Below, in pieces: positions 9,743 through 20,429 of a stretch of 64,000 nt of DNA. A program made the translations under genes and the position numbers. Source of the DNA: Davidsoniella eucalypti (lineage: Eukaryota > Ascomycota > Sordariomycetes > Microascales > Ceratocystidaceae); assembly GCA_004009845.1 (NCBI GenBank), contig RMBW01000067.1, positions 140,562 through 204,561 of the forward strand. The letters run 5' to 3'. The first letter of the stretch is position 1. The number at the start of each line of letters is the position of its first letter. Below the pieces are notes generated by a model. That model worked only from the letters and a program-made list of their open reading frames with translations, searched no databases and was not told where the DNA came from.

Positions 9743-12700
9743 TTAGTTGAGGAGTTCTAGCACCTTGTTGTTGACGGCACTAGGATATCCACGGCTCAAC
9801 ATCTCCATGACGATGGCATTAGCGTTTTCCCGCTGATCAGACGCCAGGTAAGCGCGAGCCATAGCCTCATACGTGCTCGGCTCCCGGTTTTCCCGGCCAA
9901 TAGCCTCGAAAATAGCATGGGCACGCTCAATCTTACCAGCCACAGCCCAGCCATGAATCAACGTGTTGGCAATATACGGAGTCAACTCGACATTACGACG
10001 ACGCATCATGCCCAGCAGTTGCTCGGTATCGGCGACGCGGTGGTTGGCCACGAGACCCTCGAAGAGAGCTTGGAAGAGACTGGCGTTGACTGGTACGCTA
10101 CGGTCTGCGAGGACGGCGTCGAAGACGGCACGTGCGCCGCTGACGTCGTGCATCACGCAGCCGCGGGCGTGGATTAGCGATGCGTAGTGGATCGGCTCAG
10201 GCTTCATACCAGCGGCCCGCATCTCGTTCAGAACGGCCTGGGCAGAGGAGAAGTCTAGCGGGTCGAGCGTGGCGTGGGTGTCGATGAGGAGCTTGTATGT
10301 GTGCGAAGTAGGCGCGATTCCCTTGGCCTGCATGCGCTTGTAGTATGCCAGAACCTTGGCCTTGTCGTGCTTGGTGGTCAGAAAGAACTGCATCATGCTG
10401 TTGTATGGGGCAGGTCTGGCCTTGTAGTTGGGCATAGACTCCATCTCGTCGAACAGCTCTTCGGCAAACCTCTCGTCACTCACACGGCACAGGGCGTTAA
10501 CAATGGTTCCGTACGTCACCGACGTCGGCTTGATGCCGAGGGCACGCATCTCAGAAAAGTACAGCAAGCAGTCATCGATACGACGGGCCTTGCCAAGCTT
10601 TCCAATCAGGGCGTTGTAAAGGAACGAGCTGGGCTCGACACCCTCGGTCTTGGCACGCAAGAAGATCTTGACAGCCTCGGACGCCTCATCAAAAGTCTTG
10701 ATTGACTCCTTCAGGGTCGTGATATACAGGCCGTAGGTGTTGGCTGAGGGAGTAGCACCAATCTCCAGCAACTGCTGGTGGTACTCCTCGGCAGCCACGC
10801 GATCACCAATGTTCAACGACGCGCCAATCATAGCATCAAGGATCGAAGACCATCCGTAGCGGACAACGGCATATTGAGGCTGTAGCGGGACATCGCTATG
10901 AGCCATGCCAAGAATCTCAAGACACATGCCCATGCTGCCCTCACGTGACGCGGCAGCAATCAGCTTAGCATACGTAATGTAGCGGGGGTGACGGCCGGCA
11001 CGACGCATGTTCCGGAAACGAGTCATGGCATCAGCAAGACGGGAACCCTTGCGACCATGAGTGCCCTCCAACTCGTCCGAAATGAGAGTGGAACCCTTGT
11101 AATCGGTGTTATGGGCATAAGGGTCGGAGGTATCCTCCAAGTTAGAGACTGTGGTGGGCGCAGTAGTGAAAGAAGGGGCGCTAGTCAGGGCGGAAACAGA
11201 CCGAGTATCGCGAGAATCGACAATGTTGCGAGACTGCATGTATTGCGTAATGAAGTGAATGCCCTCGTCGATCTGGTCGACCAGGTTGGCGAGATTATCG
11301 CTGTTCAACGCCTTGATACGCTCAAACATGATCTCCGACTGAGTTAGGCCTTCAGCGACCTGGCCAGAGCCTATCATGGCCACGGCAAACATGACGGTGG
11401 GCTCGATCATATCCGCAGTAGGTTGGATGTCTGGACGGCACAGCGTGTTCCAGAACTTGATAGCGGACGAGACCTCGCCAGATCGCACACTCAGGGCGAG
11501 CATAGCAGCCGCGGGGGTGGCAATGTCGGCATAGTTGCTGGTGATGTTTTCAAAGGCAGCTATGGCGGCGTTCCATTTGTTGTTGTCGGCAGCGGCAGTG
11601 GCAACCTTGGCCATGGCCTCGGCACGAACAGACGACTTGAGACTCTGAGCCCACTCGAGGGCCTTGTCGTACATGCCACGGTCGATGCAGGCCTTGACCA
11701 AGCCCAGGTTCACAAGTGCTTCTTGAATAGCAGCACTGTCGGCTCCGTGGAGCTCGACGATTTTCTTGTAGAAAGTTATGGCATTGTCAGACTTGTCGGC
11801 CACGATGTAGCTGTAGATGACGGAGGCATAGACCTCTGCGTCGAAACGACCAACCAAGGACTCCTGGCCATCATCACAGCGGATGGCCAGCTGCTTGTAC
11901 TCGTTGTAGCATTCGACAGCGCTCCTCAAGTCGCCCGATGAGCCGTAGGCAGTGATCATGAGAGGGAACATGTCGGCGTAGGGCGTGACATTCTGCGTCT
12001 CCATGTACTCGAAAGCCTTGAGCATGTCTGATAGGCGGCCAGTGGTAGCGCAGGCCGAGATGAGCTGGTTGTAAGTCTCGGACGAGTAGGCAGCGCGCTG
12101 GGTGCGAATGGACTCGGTGAAAAGCTTAATGGCAAAGTCAAGACGGTCATCCTCGGAGAGAATGGCGTCCTCGAGCTCTTGCGAGGCGAACATGAACTTG
12201 CCAGCCTCTTCCATGCCACCAAAGCGCACGCGCTTGGTCTCTAGCTGAGACTTCTTGGTGCTGATTTCCAGGGACCGAGTAGCGAGCAGGCCAACTAGGA
12301 TGTCGTAGGTGTCGCTATCGGGAGCCACGCGGCGGCGCAGCATATCAGCGTATACCTCGAGAGACTTGGACAGCACCTCACTTCTGTCAGAGGGGATGTG
12401 CATGGCAGCCATCAGCAGGGCGTTGTAGGCACTAGCCAGAGGGCGGATCTGGGCGACCAGCATGGCCTCGAAGACAGCGGGGATCTCGGGGTAGCGGCCG
12501 GCCTTGGACAGGCTCATGAGATGGTCGGCATAGGCGACAGCCTGGTGGTCTACTACTGGCGGCTGTATTTGAGGGGCACGCACGGGCGAGCGGGTCCGCG
12601 GCACAGCAGGAGTGTGTGTATATGAAGGGACACCGACAGAGGCGGCACGAGAGGCTACGGCCGAGTGGTCAGAGACGTCACCCAGCGACTCCTGGTCCTG

Positions 12701-13270
12701 CCTTTGGCGAGCCTCCAGTTCTTTGTGGAGGGCTGCGTCAATGTGGGCCAGGGCAGCCTCGTCGGCCGGAGTGTAGCGGCCGGGCGGAGTGTGAACGTCG
12801 TCATCGTTCTCGTCCAGAATGGCACATTCGTTGTCATGGCCGGGACGGGCGTCACCCAGCAAGATGGCAGCCGGCGTGGGCTTCCACTCGATGCGCTTCT
12901 GGAACTCGAACTGAGTCCATTCCTCGAGGGCATCCTCGGTGGGCTCTTCGGCGGCCTCGTCCCGCTGCTGCTTCAGGGCCTCGAAGTAGGCGTCTAGCCC
13001 GCCATGGCCTAGGCCTCGGTCATGGAAGTGGTCATGGGCGGCAGCGAGTCCGGTGGTGTGGCGCTCGGTGTGGAAGGCGTTCTTGAGCTGGAGAGTGTGG
13101 AGGCGGCTGATGCGGTTGCTACTCCGCTTGGCAAACGAGGGCCGGTTCTGCGAGTTGAGAAGATGCGGATGGGTGGCGGCGATGACACTCTGCGCGTAGC
13201 CGTGAGTAACAGACTTTGATAATCCTTGGCGGATGAACTGTTGGTAGAGGGAGGAGTAGATGGTAGGCAT
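9743..13270 (-). CDS. Large pentatricopeptide-repeat protein, probably mitochondrial
   Basis: 1175 aa in one exon. The N-terminus is basic and rich in Ser/Arg/Gln with few acids (first ~70 residues), as in a mitochondrial presequence. A segment near residue 125-135 (WTQFEFQKRIEWKP) resembles the N-terminal region of filamentous-fungal PPR proteins of the cya-5/Pet309-like group (recalled similarity, not checked). From about residue 235 there are many ~35-residue PPR units, clearest at 850-1170 (SVTYGTIVNAL, APYNSMMQFF, SHTYKLLIDTH, PIHYASLIHARG, TYEAMARAYL). Such proteins bind specific organellar RNAs and control their stability or translation. The exact target cannot be named. Its promoter region contains the palindromic cluster at 13733-13805. 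Confidence 0.88.
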   Translation of the reverse strand: MPTIYSSLYQQFIRQGLSKSVTHGYAQSVIAATHPHLLNSQNRPSFAKRSSNRISRLHTLQLKNAFHTERHTTGLAAAHDHFHDRGLGHGGLDAYFEALKQQRDEAAEEPTEDALEEWTQFEFQKRIEWKPTPAAILLGDARPGHDNECAILDENDDDVHTPPGRYTPADEAALAHIDAALHKELEARQRQDQESLGDVSDHSAVASRAASVGVPSYTHTPAVPRTRSPVRAPQIQPPVVDHQAVAYADHLMSLSKAGRYPEIPAVFEAMLVAQIRPLASAYNALLMAAMHIPSDRSEVLSKSLEVYADMLRRRVAPDSDTYDILVGLLATRSLEISTKKSQLETKRVRFGGMEEAGKFMFASQELEDAILSEDDRLDFAIKLFTESIRTQRAAYSSETYNQLISACATTGRLSDMLKAFEYMETQNVTPYADMFPLMITAYGSSGDLRSAVECYNEYKQLAIRCDDGQESLVGRFDAEVYASVIYSYIVADKSDNAITFYKKIVELHGADSAAIQEALVNLGLVKACIDRGMYDKALEWAQSLKSSVRAEAMAKVATAAADNNKWNAAIAAFENITSNYADIATPAAAMLALSVRSGEVSSAIKFWNTLCRPDIQPTADMIEPTVMFAVAMIGSGQVAEGLTQSEIMFERIKALNSDNLANLVDQIDEGIHFITQYMQSRNIVDSRDTRSVSALTSAPSFTTAPTTVSNLEDTSDPYAHNTDYKGSTLISDELEGTHGRKGSRLADAMTRFRNMRRAGRHPRYITYAKLIAAASREGSMGMCLEILGMAHSDVPLQPQYAVVRYGWSSILDAMIGASLNIGDRVAAEEYHQQLLEIGATPSANTYGLYITTLKESIKTFDEASEAVKIFLRAKTEGVEPSSFLYNALIGKLGKARRIDDCLLYFSEMRALGIKPTSVTYGTIVNALCRVSDERFAEELFDEMESMPNYKARPAPYNSMMQFFLTTKHDKAKVLAYYKRMQAKGIAPTSHTYKLLIDTHATLDPLDFSSAQAVLNEMRAAGMKPEPIHYASLIHARGCVMHDVSGARAVFDAVLADRSVPVNASLFQALFEGLVANHRVADTEQLLGMMRRRNVELTPYIANTLIHGWAVAGKIERAHAIFEAIGRENREPSTYEAMARAYLASDQRENANAIVMEMLSRGYPSAVNNKVLELLN

Positions 13271-16200
13271 TTAGACGAGACCAATGCTGGAGAAGGAGGA
13301 CTGCGAGGGTGGGAGGCGTTAGTATCAACATGGTTGTCCAGCTGTGTTTCTCCGAGTTATGAATGCCTGTACACTTATGAACGACTTACAGGTTAAGAGA
13401 ATTGGAAGCTGAGATGCAGGTTCATTTGACAGCTTGGCTAGCCGTCAAACGAGCGCGCTTGTTCAATTGAAGGGGCGGAGGGGCGGTGGGTTAAAGAACG
13501 ACGGTGAGAACAGTCCCTTTCTGAACGAAGGACTGGAAGACTCGAGTAGACCGGTCTGGCGATGAGAAGCAGGTGAATGCAACAGATATGAACAGAGCAG
13601 AGCAGAAGGAGAAGAGAAGAGAAAAAAATATCGAGAGCAGGGGAGAGGAGGAGGGCAGCATAAGAACAAACGAGAAGCGCTTGTTCCCGGTAATGCAGGC
13701 CAGATACGTTCCAGGCGGGTGCTTACAGGCGACTACAGCGCTGTAGCGCAGCAAAGGGCCCCTGTAGCGCCTGGAGCTTCAGCGCCCTTCATAGCGCTGC
13801 AGTGGATGCATAAGTGACTCCTTCAAGGATCCAGTTCTGCCGCTCTGGTGTTTTTTTTTTTTTTTTTTTTTTTTTTGTTTCCCATATTTTTTTGTTTGTC
13901 AATTTTAACCCAGTTGGGACACAAGTGGAGCCCACAGCAGCAAAACAAACAGCAACAAGTAAAGTCTTTACGGCAGAATTAGGCGGTGTTGTTTGCTAGA
14001 CGTGTATCAAACCCTGCTTACACATCCATTTAAGTACTAACTACACCGGGTCCTCTAGACAAAGAAGTCGCTAGAAGATACGACACGCTAAGAAAATAAA
14101 GAAGAAGAAAAAATAGCGGCTCTAATTACGGCGGCTTTTTCTCTAGCTCACAGCGATTTATAATAGCTTCGGCTTTAGCAGTCAACTTTTAGCTCATTCA
14201 ACTCGTACTAGCAAAGCTGCCTTCTTTTTCCCTTCTTCTTCATAGAAATCAGTCTAGACCAAAATCAATCACCACTACAGCTAACATATCTTGCTTCTTT
14301 GTTTTTTTTTTCTACTTTACTAGGGTCGGAGACGGCGGACGGGGAGAAACGGAAGGAAGAAAAGTTTTTTTTTTCCGTGTTTTGTTATATCTTGCTAGGG
14401 CAACAACCAAGATTGACTCAGTCAAATTCGTCGCTCTTGTCTTGTTAGGAATTTTGCGCGTCTTTTATGTGACAGGCTTAACAAACATTTCTTAATGAAA
14501 AAAAAAGCAGGGTTTATTATTTATTTTATATTTTTCGGCAGACTTCGGAAATGATTTTGTGTGCTTATTCCAAAGAATGTGCGTGTGCCTTTTTTCTCTT
14601 ATTTTTCTTATTTGACTGTGAATGGAAACCTCAGCTTAGAGAAATTAATGAACAAGCATGTTTTTTCCCCTTCACTGAGCGCTGTGACGTCTTTGTTTTC
14701 TTCCTCTTGCCTGCTCTCAATTAAAGATGGCAGGTAAAAGAATAAACAAAAGGCTGGCATTAGTCTCGCTATGAGCAGCCGAGAAAGAAATGTCGCAATA
14801 GCCCATTCTATAGATTTCGTCTATCTTTGACTTCTTCGCCGTTCTTCTTTATTCTCAACGAATTTTTACTTTCGGGTGTCATTGGCCTATCTCGGCATCC
14901 TGCTCACCTTAATTTCCCCAGCAGAACGAGCACCGGTAAATATCCCAGCAAAGCCGCGTTGTCCTTCGAGTCGTTTTTTATCCGTTCTTTTAGCTTCGCA
15001 GATATTCGGTACAACAAGGCTGGCAGTTCTATATCCATGACCTACTCGTTATCAGTCATGATTTACACCAGTCTTGATGATGCTGTATTCATATACTCTC
15101 AGAACCCCGCAATCTACATATCTACAGTGCACACATAAACGCGAATCCATCTGACGATAGATAACAAGTGGCTGATATGTTGTATCAGCAATATATATTC
15201 ATCTGTCAGGTGGCAGCTTGACGCAAGGGGCGTTTCTGCATTGACTATTCTTTCTGTTCGGCTTACTATCGAACTTCACGGGATCGGCAGATATCTTGCC
15301 GTACGAGTTGCATCGTTCCAGACACAAATCAAAGGCATACACAACTACAGCTACTAAGTATCAATATATCAAGCACATAGCTGGGACTCCTCTTCTCCAA
15401 AATGATAGTGCCATTATCTACAAAGTCTACAGAGTACTTGGCTCGCGGATCACCGGAGCAGAGCATGAAAAGCTACAGCCAAGCGGATTTCCGGATGGAT
15501 GGCTAGGCGGCTATAAGGTCTGAACTCCTGCAACTATAATACTACAAACATTCCCCTTGGTGGGGAAAGATTTCTTGTACCAACCATTTGATACCAATAA
15601 CAGGTAGATAAGCTCACGTCAGACAGATACCCAAAATCAGTCGTCCATCCTGTATATGGATACCGCCATATGTTGTTATACAATGTACAAATGTGGTTTA
15701 TACCATCCCATTAATGTCATCTTTTCTTTCCTTTTGCTCAGTTTTATTGCTTCTTTTCGCTACCGCCCATTGTGGCCTTGGGGGCCCTTCACTTATCATA
15801 CTTCAAATGCTACCCCAGAATATATGTATTATATTAATGTATATGTAGCATCTATGGTTTCTCTGGCTCGATCCGATATCTAGCACTAAATATTGAGCCA
15901 AGATTCAAGGGATCAATAATACGCTTGCGAAAGCCCAGTCTTCCTATATGCGTATATATACAAATAATAGGATGTCATCTATGCCTCGGGATCTCACGAC
16001 CAATTGACCGAGTTCATTCAAGTGACTCAAAGTTTCTTGTTTTATCAACCCAGAAGTCCGAGTCATGAACGAAGGTTTTTGATGGATTTATCTTTTAGAA
16101 CCGATTACTAGTTAGGGTTTACCATAAGGGTATGATGTCGATACAGCCCGGAGCCGAACAACGCTCAGACAACGTTCCATATATGTATAGATATATGTAG

Positions 16201-17893
16201 TTATATAACTTTGTCAATAGAGTTCATATTTATACAGAGATTTCTGAGGATGAGAGAAAATACTACAATATAGTCCCATAACAGCGAATGGCAGCACACC
16301 TCATATCGTGTTTTCTTGGAGATAACTACATAATACGACTATCTCTTCAACTTGTTTATTTTCTTGAAGGCCAAGTAAGATACTTCTTCTTCGTAGGTCC
16401 GTTAGTCCGTCAAGTCAGCTTTAGATGATTTCATCTATGTTATCAACTGATTTGATGGGATCCCAGTAAACAGAGGGCTAGTTATCAAACTTTGACCTGC
16501 CGTGCTCTCACACGAGGAGTGGTGAACGAATGATAATAATTCTAAAATATTGGCAAAATACAAAGGAGAAAAAAAAAAGCTTGGACTTTATTGTTCTAAT
16601 AGTCGCCTATCGTTGGTTTTTCTTCAAAGGCATCAACAAATATCGTAAACGAGATGAACAAAACTTTGAGATTTTATATACGCTCTTTGTTTTTTCCACA
16701 TCATAGAAATAGAAACAGAAATAGAATCAACGGCTCGTCATTGCTCTGAACACAAACGATTTAGGCGAACTTGCGTCATCTAGTTTTGTACGGATTAAAA
16801 CAGGGCTTCTTCTTTTTTCTCTTTTTTTTCTTTTTCCAGGCGGCTGACATGGAGTTAGGGCTAAACCGGAACGGAAAAATCATCTCATGGGTTGTAAATC
16901 AATACAGATGTTACATATGTAATGCTTGGGTAGTAATACATATCCTAGTTACTGATATGTAAGTCCGTTTTCTGCAATTTTTTCATGATTTTCTGAGGCA
17001 CCAATCCGGCTTTAGGCCACCAACTAACGTTCAAAGAACCAGAAACGAAAAATACGCGGCATCAATTCGCTATAAAAGTACAAATGCATGTAAAATTCTA
17101 TCAGACAAGACACCACTTAGACGAGCCGTTCGTTGCCACATTTCCTTCACCGCTGTACTGAAAATAGTCAATCCACATCTACATTTATGTGGCTATGTAT
17201 ATGAGTGAAAAAAAATGAATATAAGGCTCGCTTCAATACAAGCGAACGGAGAAAACAACGACAATAACAAATTAGAGAAACAAAAAGAAGAGAACAGGTA
17301 TATGCTACGTGACTTATATAAGTAAATCGGGAAATCTTCTAGACTAATGGTGTGTTAGCGTATAGTCTTCGTATGTAACATGTATCTTGAATTGAATTGT
17401 GGCAAAAGACACGAAAAGAGAACTGTACCTACATATGTTCAGCAGTATTGTGATCATAACCCATAGGGTTAGTTAGCATTAGTTCAAGATGGCAAAAAAG
17501 CCACAAATGCACAAACTGTGACTGGTAAAATCTCATATATCAATCTAAGATGATCGCGAATTCAACTCCACCAATAAGCGCCTTGCTGTCCTTTTCTACA
17601 ACCAAAAAAAAAAAAAAAAAAAACAATCGACTTGTTTATTTTTGGCTCTTCGAATCACATAGATAATAGGCATGCTGTTTAGAAAAAAAATAAAACATAT
17701 GTAGTTTTTTGTCTTGTCTCTTGTCCCGCTTTCTTTGACCGTATTTTTTTCGATCTGAGAAATGATAGAAACCATGACTTGACGATGATCCTCCTCAACT
17801 CCCGAAGGTACTCCGAGATCAGGATTGCAAATGGATTTGTCCGTTTGATCTTTTTTTATTTTGCTGATGAGTAATACAATCATCTAAATTATG
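13271..17893. other. Gene desert upstream of the PPR gene
   Basis: About 4.6 kb without a supportable protein gene. It contains an AGCGC/palindrome cluster at 13733-13805, a T-run of about 26 near 13851-13876 and an A-run of about 20 near 17604-17623. The rest is AT-rich with frequent TATATA motifs. Short frames (for example 14827-15138, 15296-15523) show no recognisable domain. No tRNA or rRNA signature was found. Confidence 0.5.
13733..13805. promoter_or_regulatory. Cluster of AGCGC palindromes upstream of the PPR gene
   Basis: Starts with the perfect 14-bp palindrome CTACAGCGCTGTAG (13733-13746), followed within 60 bp by further TAGCGC, CAGCGCC and TAGCGCTGCAG elements. This is G/C-rich in an otherwise A/T-rich region and lies about 460 bp upstream of the PPR start codon. 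A cis-regulatory role is inferred only. Confidence 0.3.
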
Positions 17894-18297
17894 CTAGCCA
17901 TCCCCGATCTCTTTCTGCAGTTGGTCACGTCGAATTGCATCTAGCATTACGGAGCCTCCAGATGCAAGGATGCCATGATGTGCCTGCGGATTGTCGTCGT
18001 CTCGTGTTGGTCTAGGAGATTCCCACTCTTTAGGACCAGAGTCACAGGTAGGGAAAGGGAATTCTTGTTGATGGATGTGTTCTGGTCGAGCACCCATTCC
18101 CACCAAAAGCATGAGCCGCAGGATATAGGGAAGTCTCGCGGCATACTACTAGTAGCTACGGCCGCCTGTGTTTGACCACCAGATGCTAAGAAAGTTAAGA
18201 CAACATTGTGCACTCCAATGCGTCCAAAAGTATAGACAGTCAAACTTGCAGAGGCCTGGTTTGTGGTAGTCATCTTCAATTTATGAAATGATAGCAC
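17894..18297 (-). pseudogene. Remnant of a nucleoside-phosphorylase (PNP_UDP) domain of fungal NLR-type proteins
   Basis: The minus strand encodes, in two frames, pieces of the PNP/UDP-phosphorylase-like domain common at the N-terminus of fungal NACHT/NB-ARC (NLR-like) receptors. The first frame has YTFGRIGVHNVVLTFLASG followed by a short Ala/Thr stretch and MPRDFP. After a frame change come LMLLVGMGARP and the C-terminal block HHGILASGGSVMLDAIRRDQL. In intact relatives the first block reads like 'GxIGxHNVVIAxLPxG', the second like 'GLMVGIGGGxP' and the last like 'HYGxIASGxxVMxDAxxRD'. The middle (about 80-100 residues) is missing and the reading stops just after the last block, so it is a decayed fragment beside the transposon block. 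Recognition is by motif only. Confidence 0.6.
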
Positions 18298-18437
18298 TTA
18301 CCCAACTCTTGTGGCTTTTTAGGCCTGCGCCGTCACATTTGTAGTTATAGACTTTGGTTATGCGTGATAATGGGGAAATCACGGAAAAGTAGGGAAAAAA
18401 TGTATAGCCTCTCGCCGGCTGATAGCAAGACAGTTTT

Positions 18438-18509
18438 CTCCGATACGGGGAATCGAACCCCGGCCTTCTCGGTGAGAGCGAGATATCCTAGCCCCTAGAC
18501 CATATCGGA
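18438..18509 (-). tRNA. tRNA-Glu (anticodon CTC)
   Basis: 72 nt. The 7-bp acceptor stem TCCGATA/TATCGGA is perfect, with discriminator G. The anticodon stem TCTCG/CGAGA encloses loop CTCTCAC, giving anticodon CTC. The T arm is GGGTTCGATTCCC-like. No intron. A T-run for Pol III termination lies about 40 nt downstream on the minus strand (A-run at 18395-18400). The 3' end of an R2/CRE-like retroelement fragment lies about 45 bp upstream. Confidence 0.93.
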
Positions 18510-18553
18510 TTGACTTGGTGTTTCGGGGCTTACCGTAAGCTATACAAGGAAGC

Positions 18554-19600
18554 TCGGCCGTCAGCCCGGGAGTTAGCCGGAGGTAGATGCCGATGACGGC
18601 AACGAGCCAACAGGCACTCGAACAAGACAAATTAGACAACAAAAGATCTTACTGAAGCACAGAGATGAAGATGGGATTGTTCAAGTCTCGAATCTGAGTC
18701 AGAGTCTTCTTCATTGTGCCGGAAGTGGGGTTCCAGGTCGCACAGGATTCCTGACTGGCGGAGAGCCTGAGCTGTTGCGGCAGGAAAGACGGCAAAGGCC
18801 TGCTCTAGATAGGAAGAGATACCCATCCCCCCCAAGCTCATGGGCAACCTCTGGTCCCAGTGTCTCCTTCAGCTTCTCTACGAACTTTCTCATCCCCAAG
18901 CTGAAGAACAGTGGACCGAACACGCCGAACTCCTTCAGCGGATACAAACCTGTTACCGTCGTTTGTAATGAGGATGGTCGGGTCTTCGTATGCCCATGCC
19001 GTTGCCCCCAAGAGATCCTTCCTGTACTCTCGCACGGAGTCTGCCATCCTCCTCCTGCTCATGTTGTTGAACGCATTAGAGAAGTCTAGTTGAGTAATAT
19101 ACTCGTGTCCCTCCGTGTTCTCGTCCTCGACGGCATTTCTGATTAGTGCCACGATTGGCTCCGTAGATGTCCCAACACCCTGTTGGCATGGGTTGGTACC
19201 GTACGAACCTGTGGCGATCAGGATAGCCTTGCCAATGATTCGAATAAATGCTTCCCGACGGCTATTGGTCGTACGCCTGGTTTCTTGTCTAAGGCCACAG
19301 GTCGAGATGCCAGAAGGAACGCCCTGCCGGGAGAAGAGCCTGCTAGGATGTCGTTTGCCTGCTTTACAAGGAAGGAGATAAAGTCTTCCTCGTCTGCTGC
19401 TCGGATGATCAGTCGGTTCGGCCCCGGAGGGGCCAGGTGCAGCTTTCGGGTCCCAGGCTTTGATGGCTTCTAGAACATGTTCGGGGCCCGCTGACTTTGG
19501 CTTAGACTTAGCTCGTTCTTTGCCAAAAGGCCGGGCGGCCCCAGCTGTTCCAAGATTTTCTGCGAGGCGACTGCAGGAGTTGAGTCTTTGTCAAGGTTCA
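18554..19600 (-). mobile_element. R2/CRE-like non-LTR retrotransposon fragment, copy L1 (5'-truncated, broken)
   Basis: Homologous to 53302-54346 and 55910-57360. It encodes parts of the reverse transcriptase: QQGVGTSTEPI, catalytic block QLDFSNAFN and FGPLFF. The reading frame is broken by an 8-bp deletion in motif B (at about 18923), which removes the Gln-Gly-Asp codons. Motif C reads YLEQ instead of YxDD, as in the other two copies. The 5' end is truncated about 85 bp downstream of tRNA-Lys, and the 3' end (GGGCTGACGGCCGA) lies about 45 bp from tRNA-Glu, so the element occupies the space between two tRNA genes. Confidence 0.8.
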
Positions 19601-19685
19601 TCAACATATAACCAGACAAAAAAAGCAAAAATAAATGCCCCATTTAAGGTTCGATATTCCAGCTGAACTGGATCACCGGGAATTG

Positions 19686-19767
19686 AGCCCGATGCGGGGG
19701 TCGAACCCGCAGCCTTAAGATTCCAAATTTTAAGAGTCTTACGCTCTACCGATTGAGCTAACCGGGC
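19686..19767 (-). tRNA. tRNA-Lys (anticodon CTT) with 9-nt intron
   Basis: 82 nt. Acceptor GCCCGGT pairs with ATCGGGC; T arm GCGGGTTCGACCCCCGC. The anticodon loop CTCTTA-A is interrupted after position 37 by a 9-nt intron (19722-19730, AAATTTGGA in sense), the canonical place for nuclear tRNA introns. Mature length is 73 nt. A second copy lies at 53128-53209. Confidence 0.92.
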
Positions 19768-19839
19768 GGGGTTTTGATTTATTAAGGGAGTGACGGGAAA
19801 GTCTGTAAAGGAACGGCCCGGCTCCGGCCCGGCTCCGGA

Positions 19840-19893
19840 CTTAGGAGTTGGTTTTGTGGATCTGTCTTTTGGGGAATAGTTTTGTGGATGCAC

Positions 19894-19926
<33 letters not shown>

Positions 19927-20123
19927 TATTTGTTTTTGCTGCTCATAGTGGAGGTATGGACCACTAGTTCTTCGGGGCTAGGGGACGGTCTCGTCCCGCA
20001 CATACAAAGCTATTGAGTTTGTCAAGCGGAAGACGTTAAATATCTGTCCGGTAGCCAATCCGGCGTCGTATGATCTTAGTGATTTAGGTAGACGTTAAAT
20101 ATAATCAAATCAAATCAAATCAA
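19840..20123 (+). mobile_element. S element, 5'-truncated insertion with 14-bp target-site duplication
   Basis: The insert starts CTTAGGAGTTGG, contains a long T-run (about 19899-19925) followed by TGTATTTGTTTTTGCTGC, and ends in (ATCAA)n. It is flanked by GGCCCGGCTCCGGA at 19826-19839 and again at 20124-20137. The other arm of the inverted duplication carries the uninterrupted site near 49685-49710, so this is a clean insertion made after the duplication, by target-primed reverse transcription. The same family occurs full-length at 50790-51533 and truncated at 54347-54810 and 57361-57611. Confidence 0.85.
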
Positions 20124-20139
20124 GGCCCGGCTCCGGAGC

Positions 20140-20193
20140 AACGTCGTATGATCTTAGTGATTTAGGTAGACGTTAAATATAATCAAATCAAAA
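20140..20193 (+). mobile_element. 54-bp dead-on-arrival insertion of the same 3' tail
   Basis: Contains only the last ~54 bp of the S/LINE 3' end (ACGTCGTATGATCTTAGTG to ATAATCAAATCAAAA). It is flanked by CCGGCTCCGGAGC at 20127-20139 and 20194-20206. The other arm carries it too (about 49634-49685), so it predates the duplication. It shows how short the 5'-truncated products can be. Confidence 0.7.
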
Positions 20194-20429
20194 CCGGCTC
20201 CGGAGCGCACCGGACCACTCGGACTAGTTATTCTTAGCGTTTTATTGCATGCTAACCTATAACCCGCAGACCCACTCTCAGGGCTGCACGGGAAATAGAG
20301 TTATCTTGGCCCCAAAGCCGGACTCTGGAAAGCCATAAGAGTTACTTGAATCTACGCTCATCTACAAATATTAATCATCTGGAAGCTGGTTGGAAGATGA
20401 CGTCAGCCGGCTACTCATGTCCAGAACAT

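Noticed and set aside
10274..11941. Plus-strand frames of 119-172 codons inside the PPR gene
   Set aside because: Antisense shadows of a clear 1175-codon gene; G/V-rich composition mirrors the coding strand.
14827..15138. 103-codon frame in the gene desert
   Set aside because: No domain, no homology-like motif and no intron signals; probably chance.
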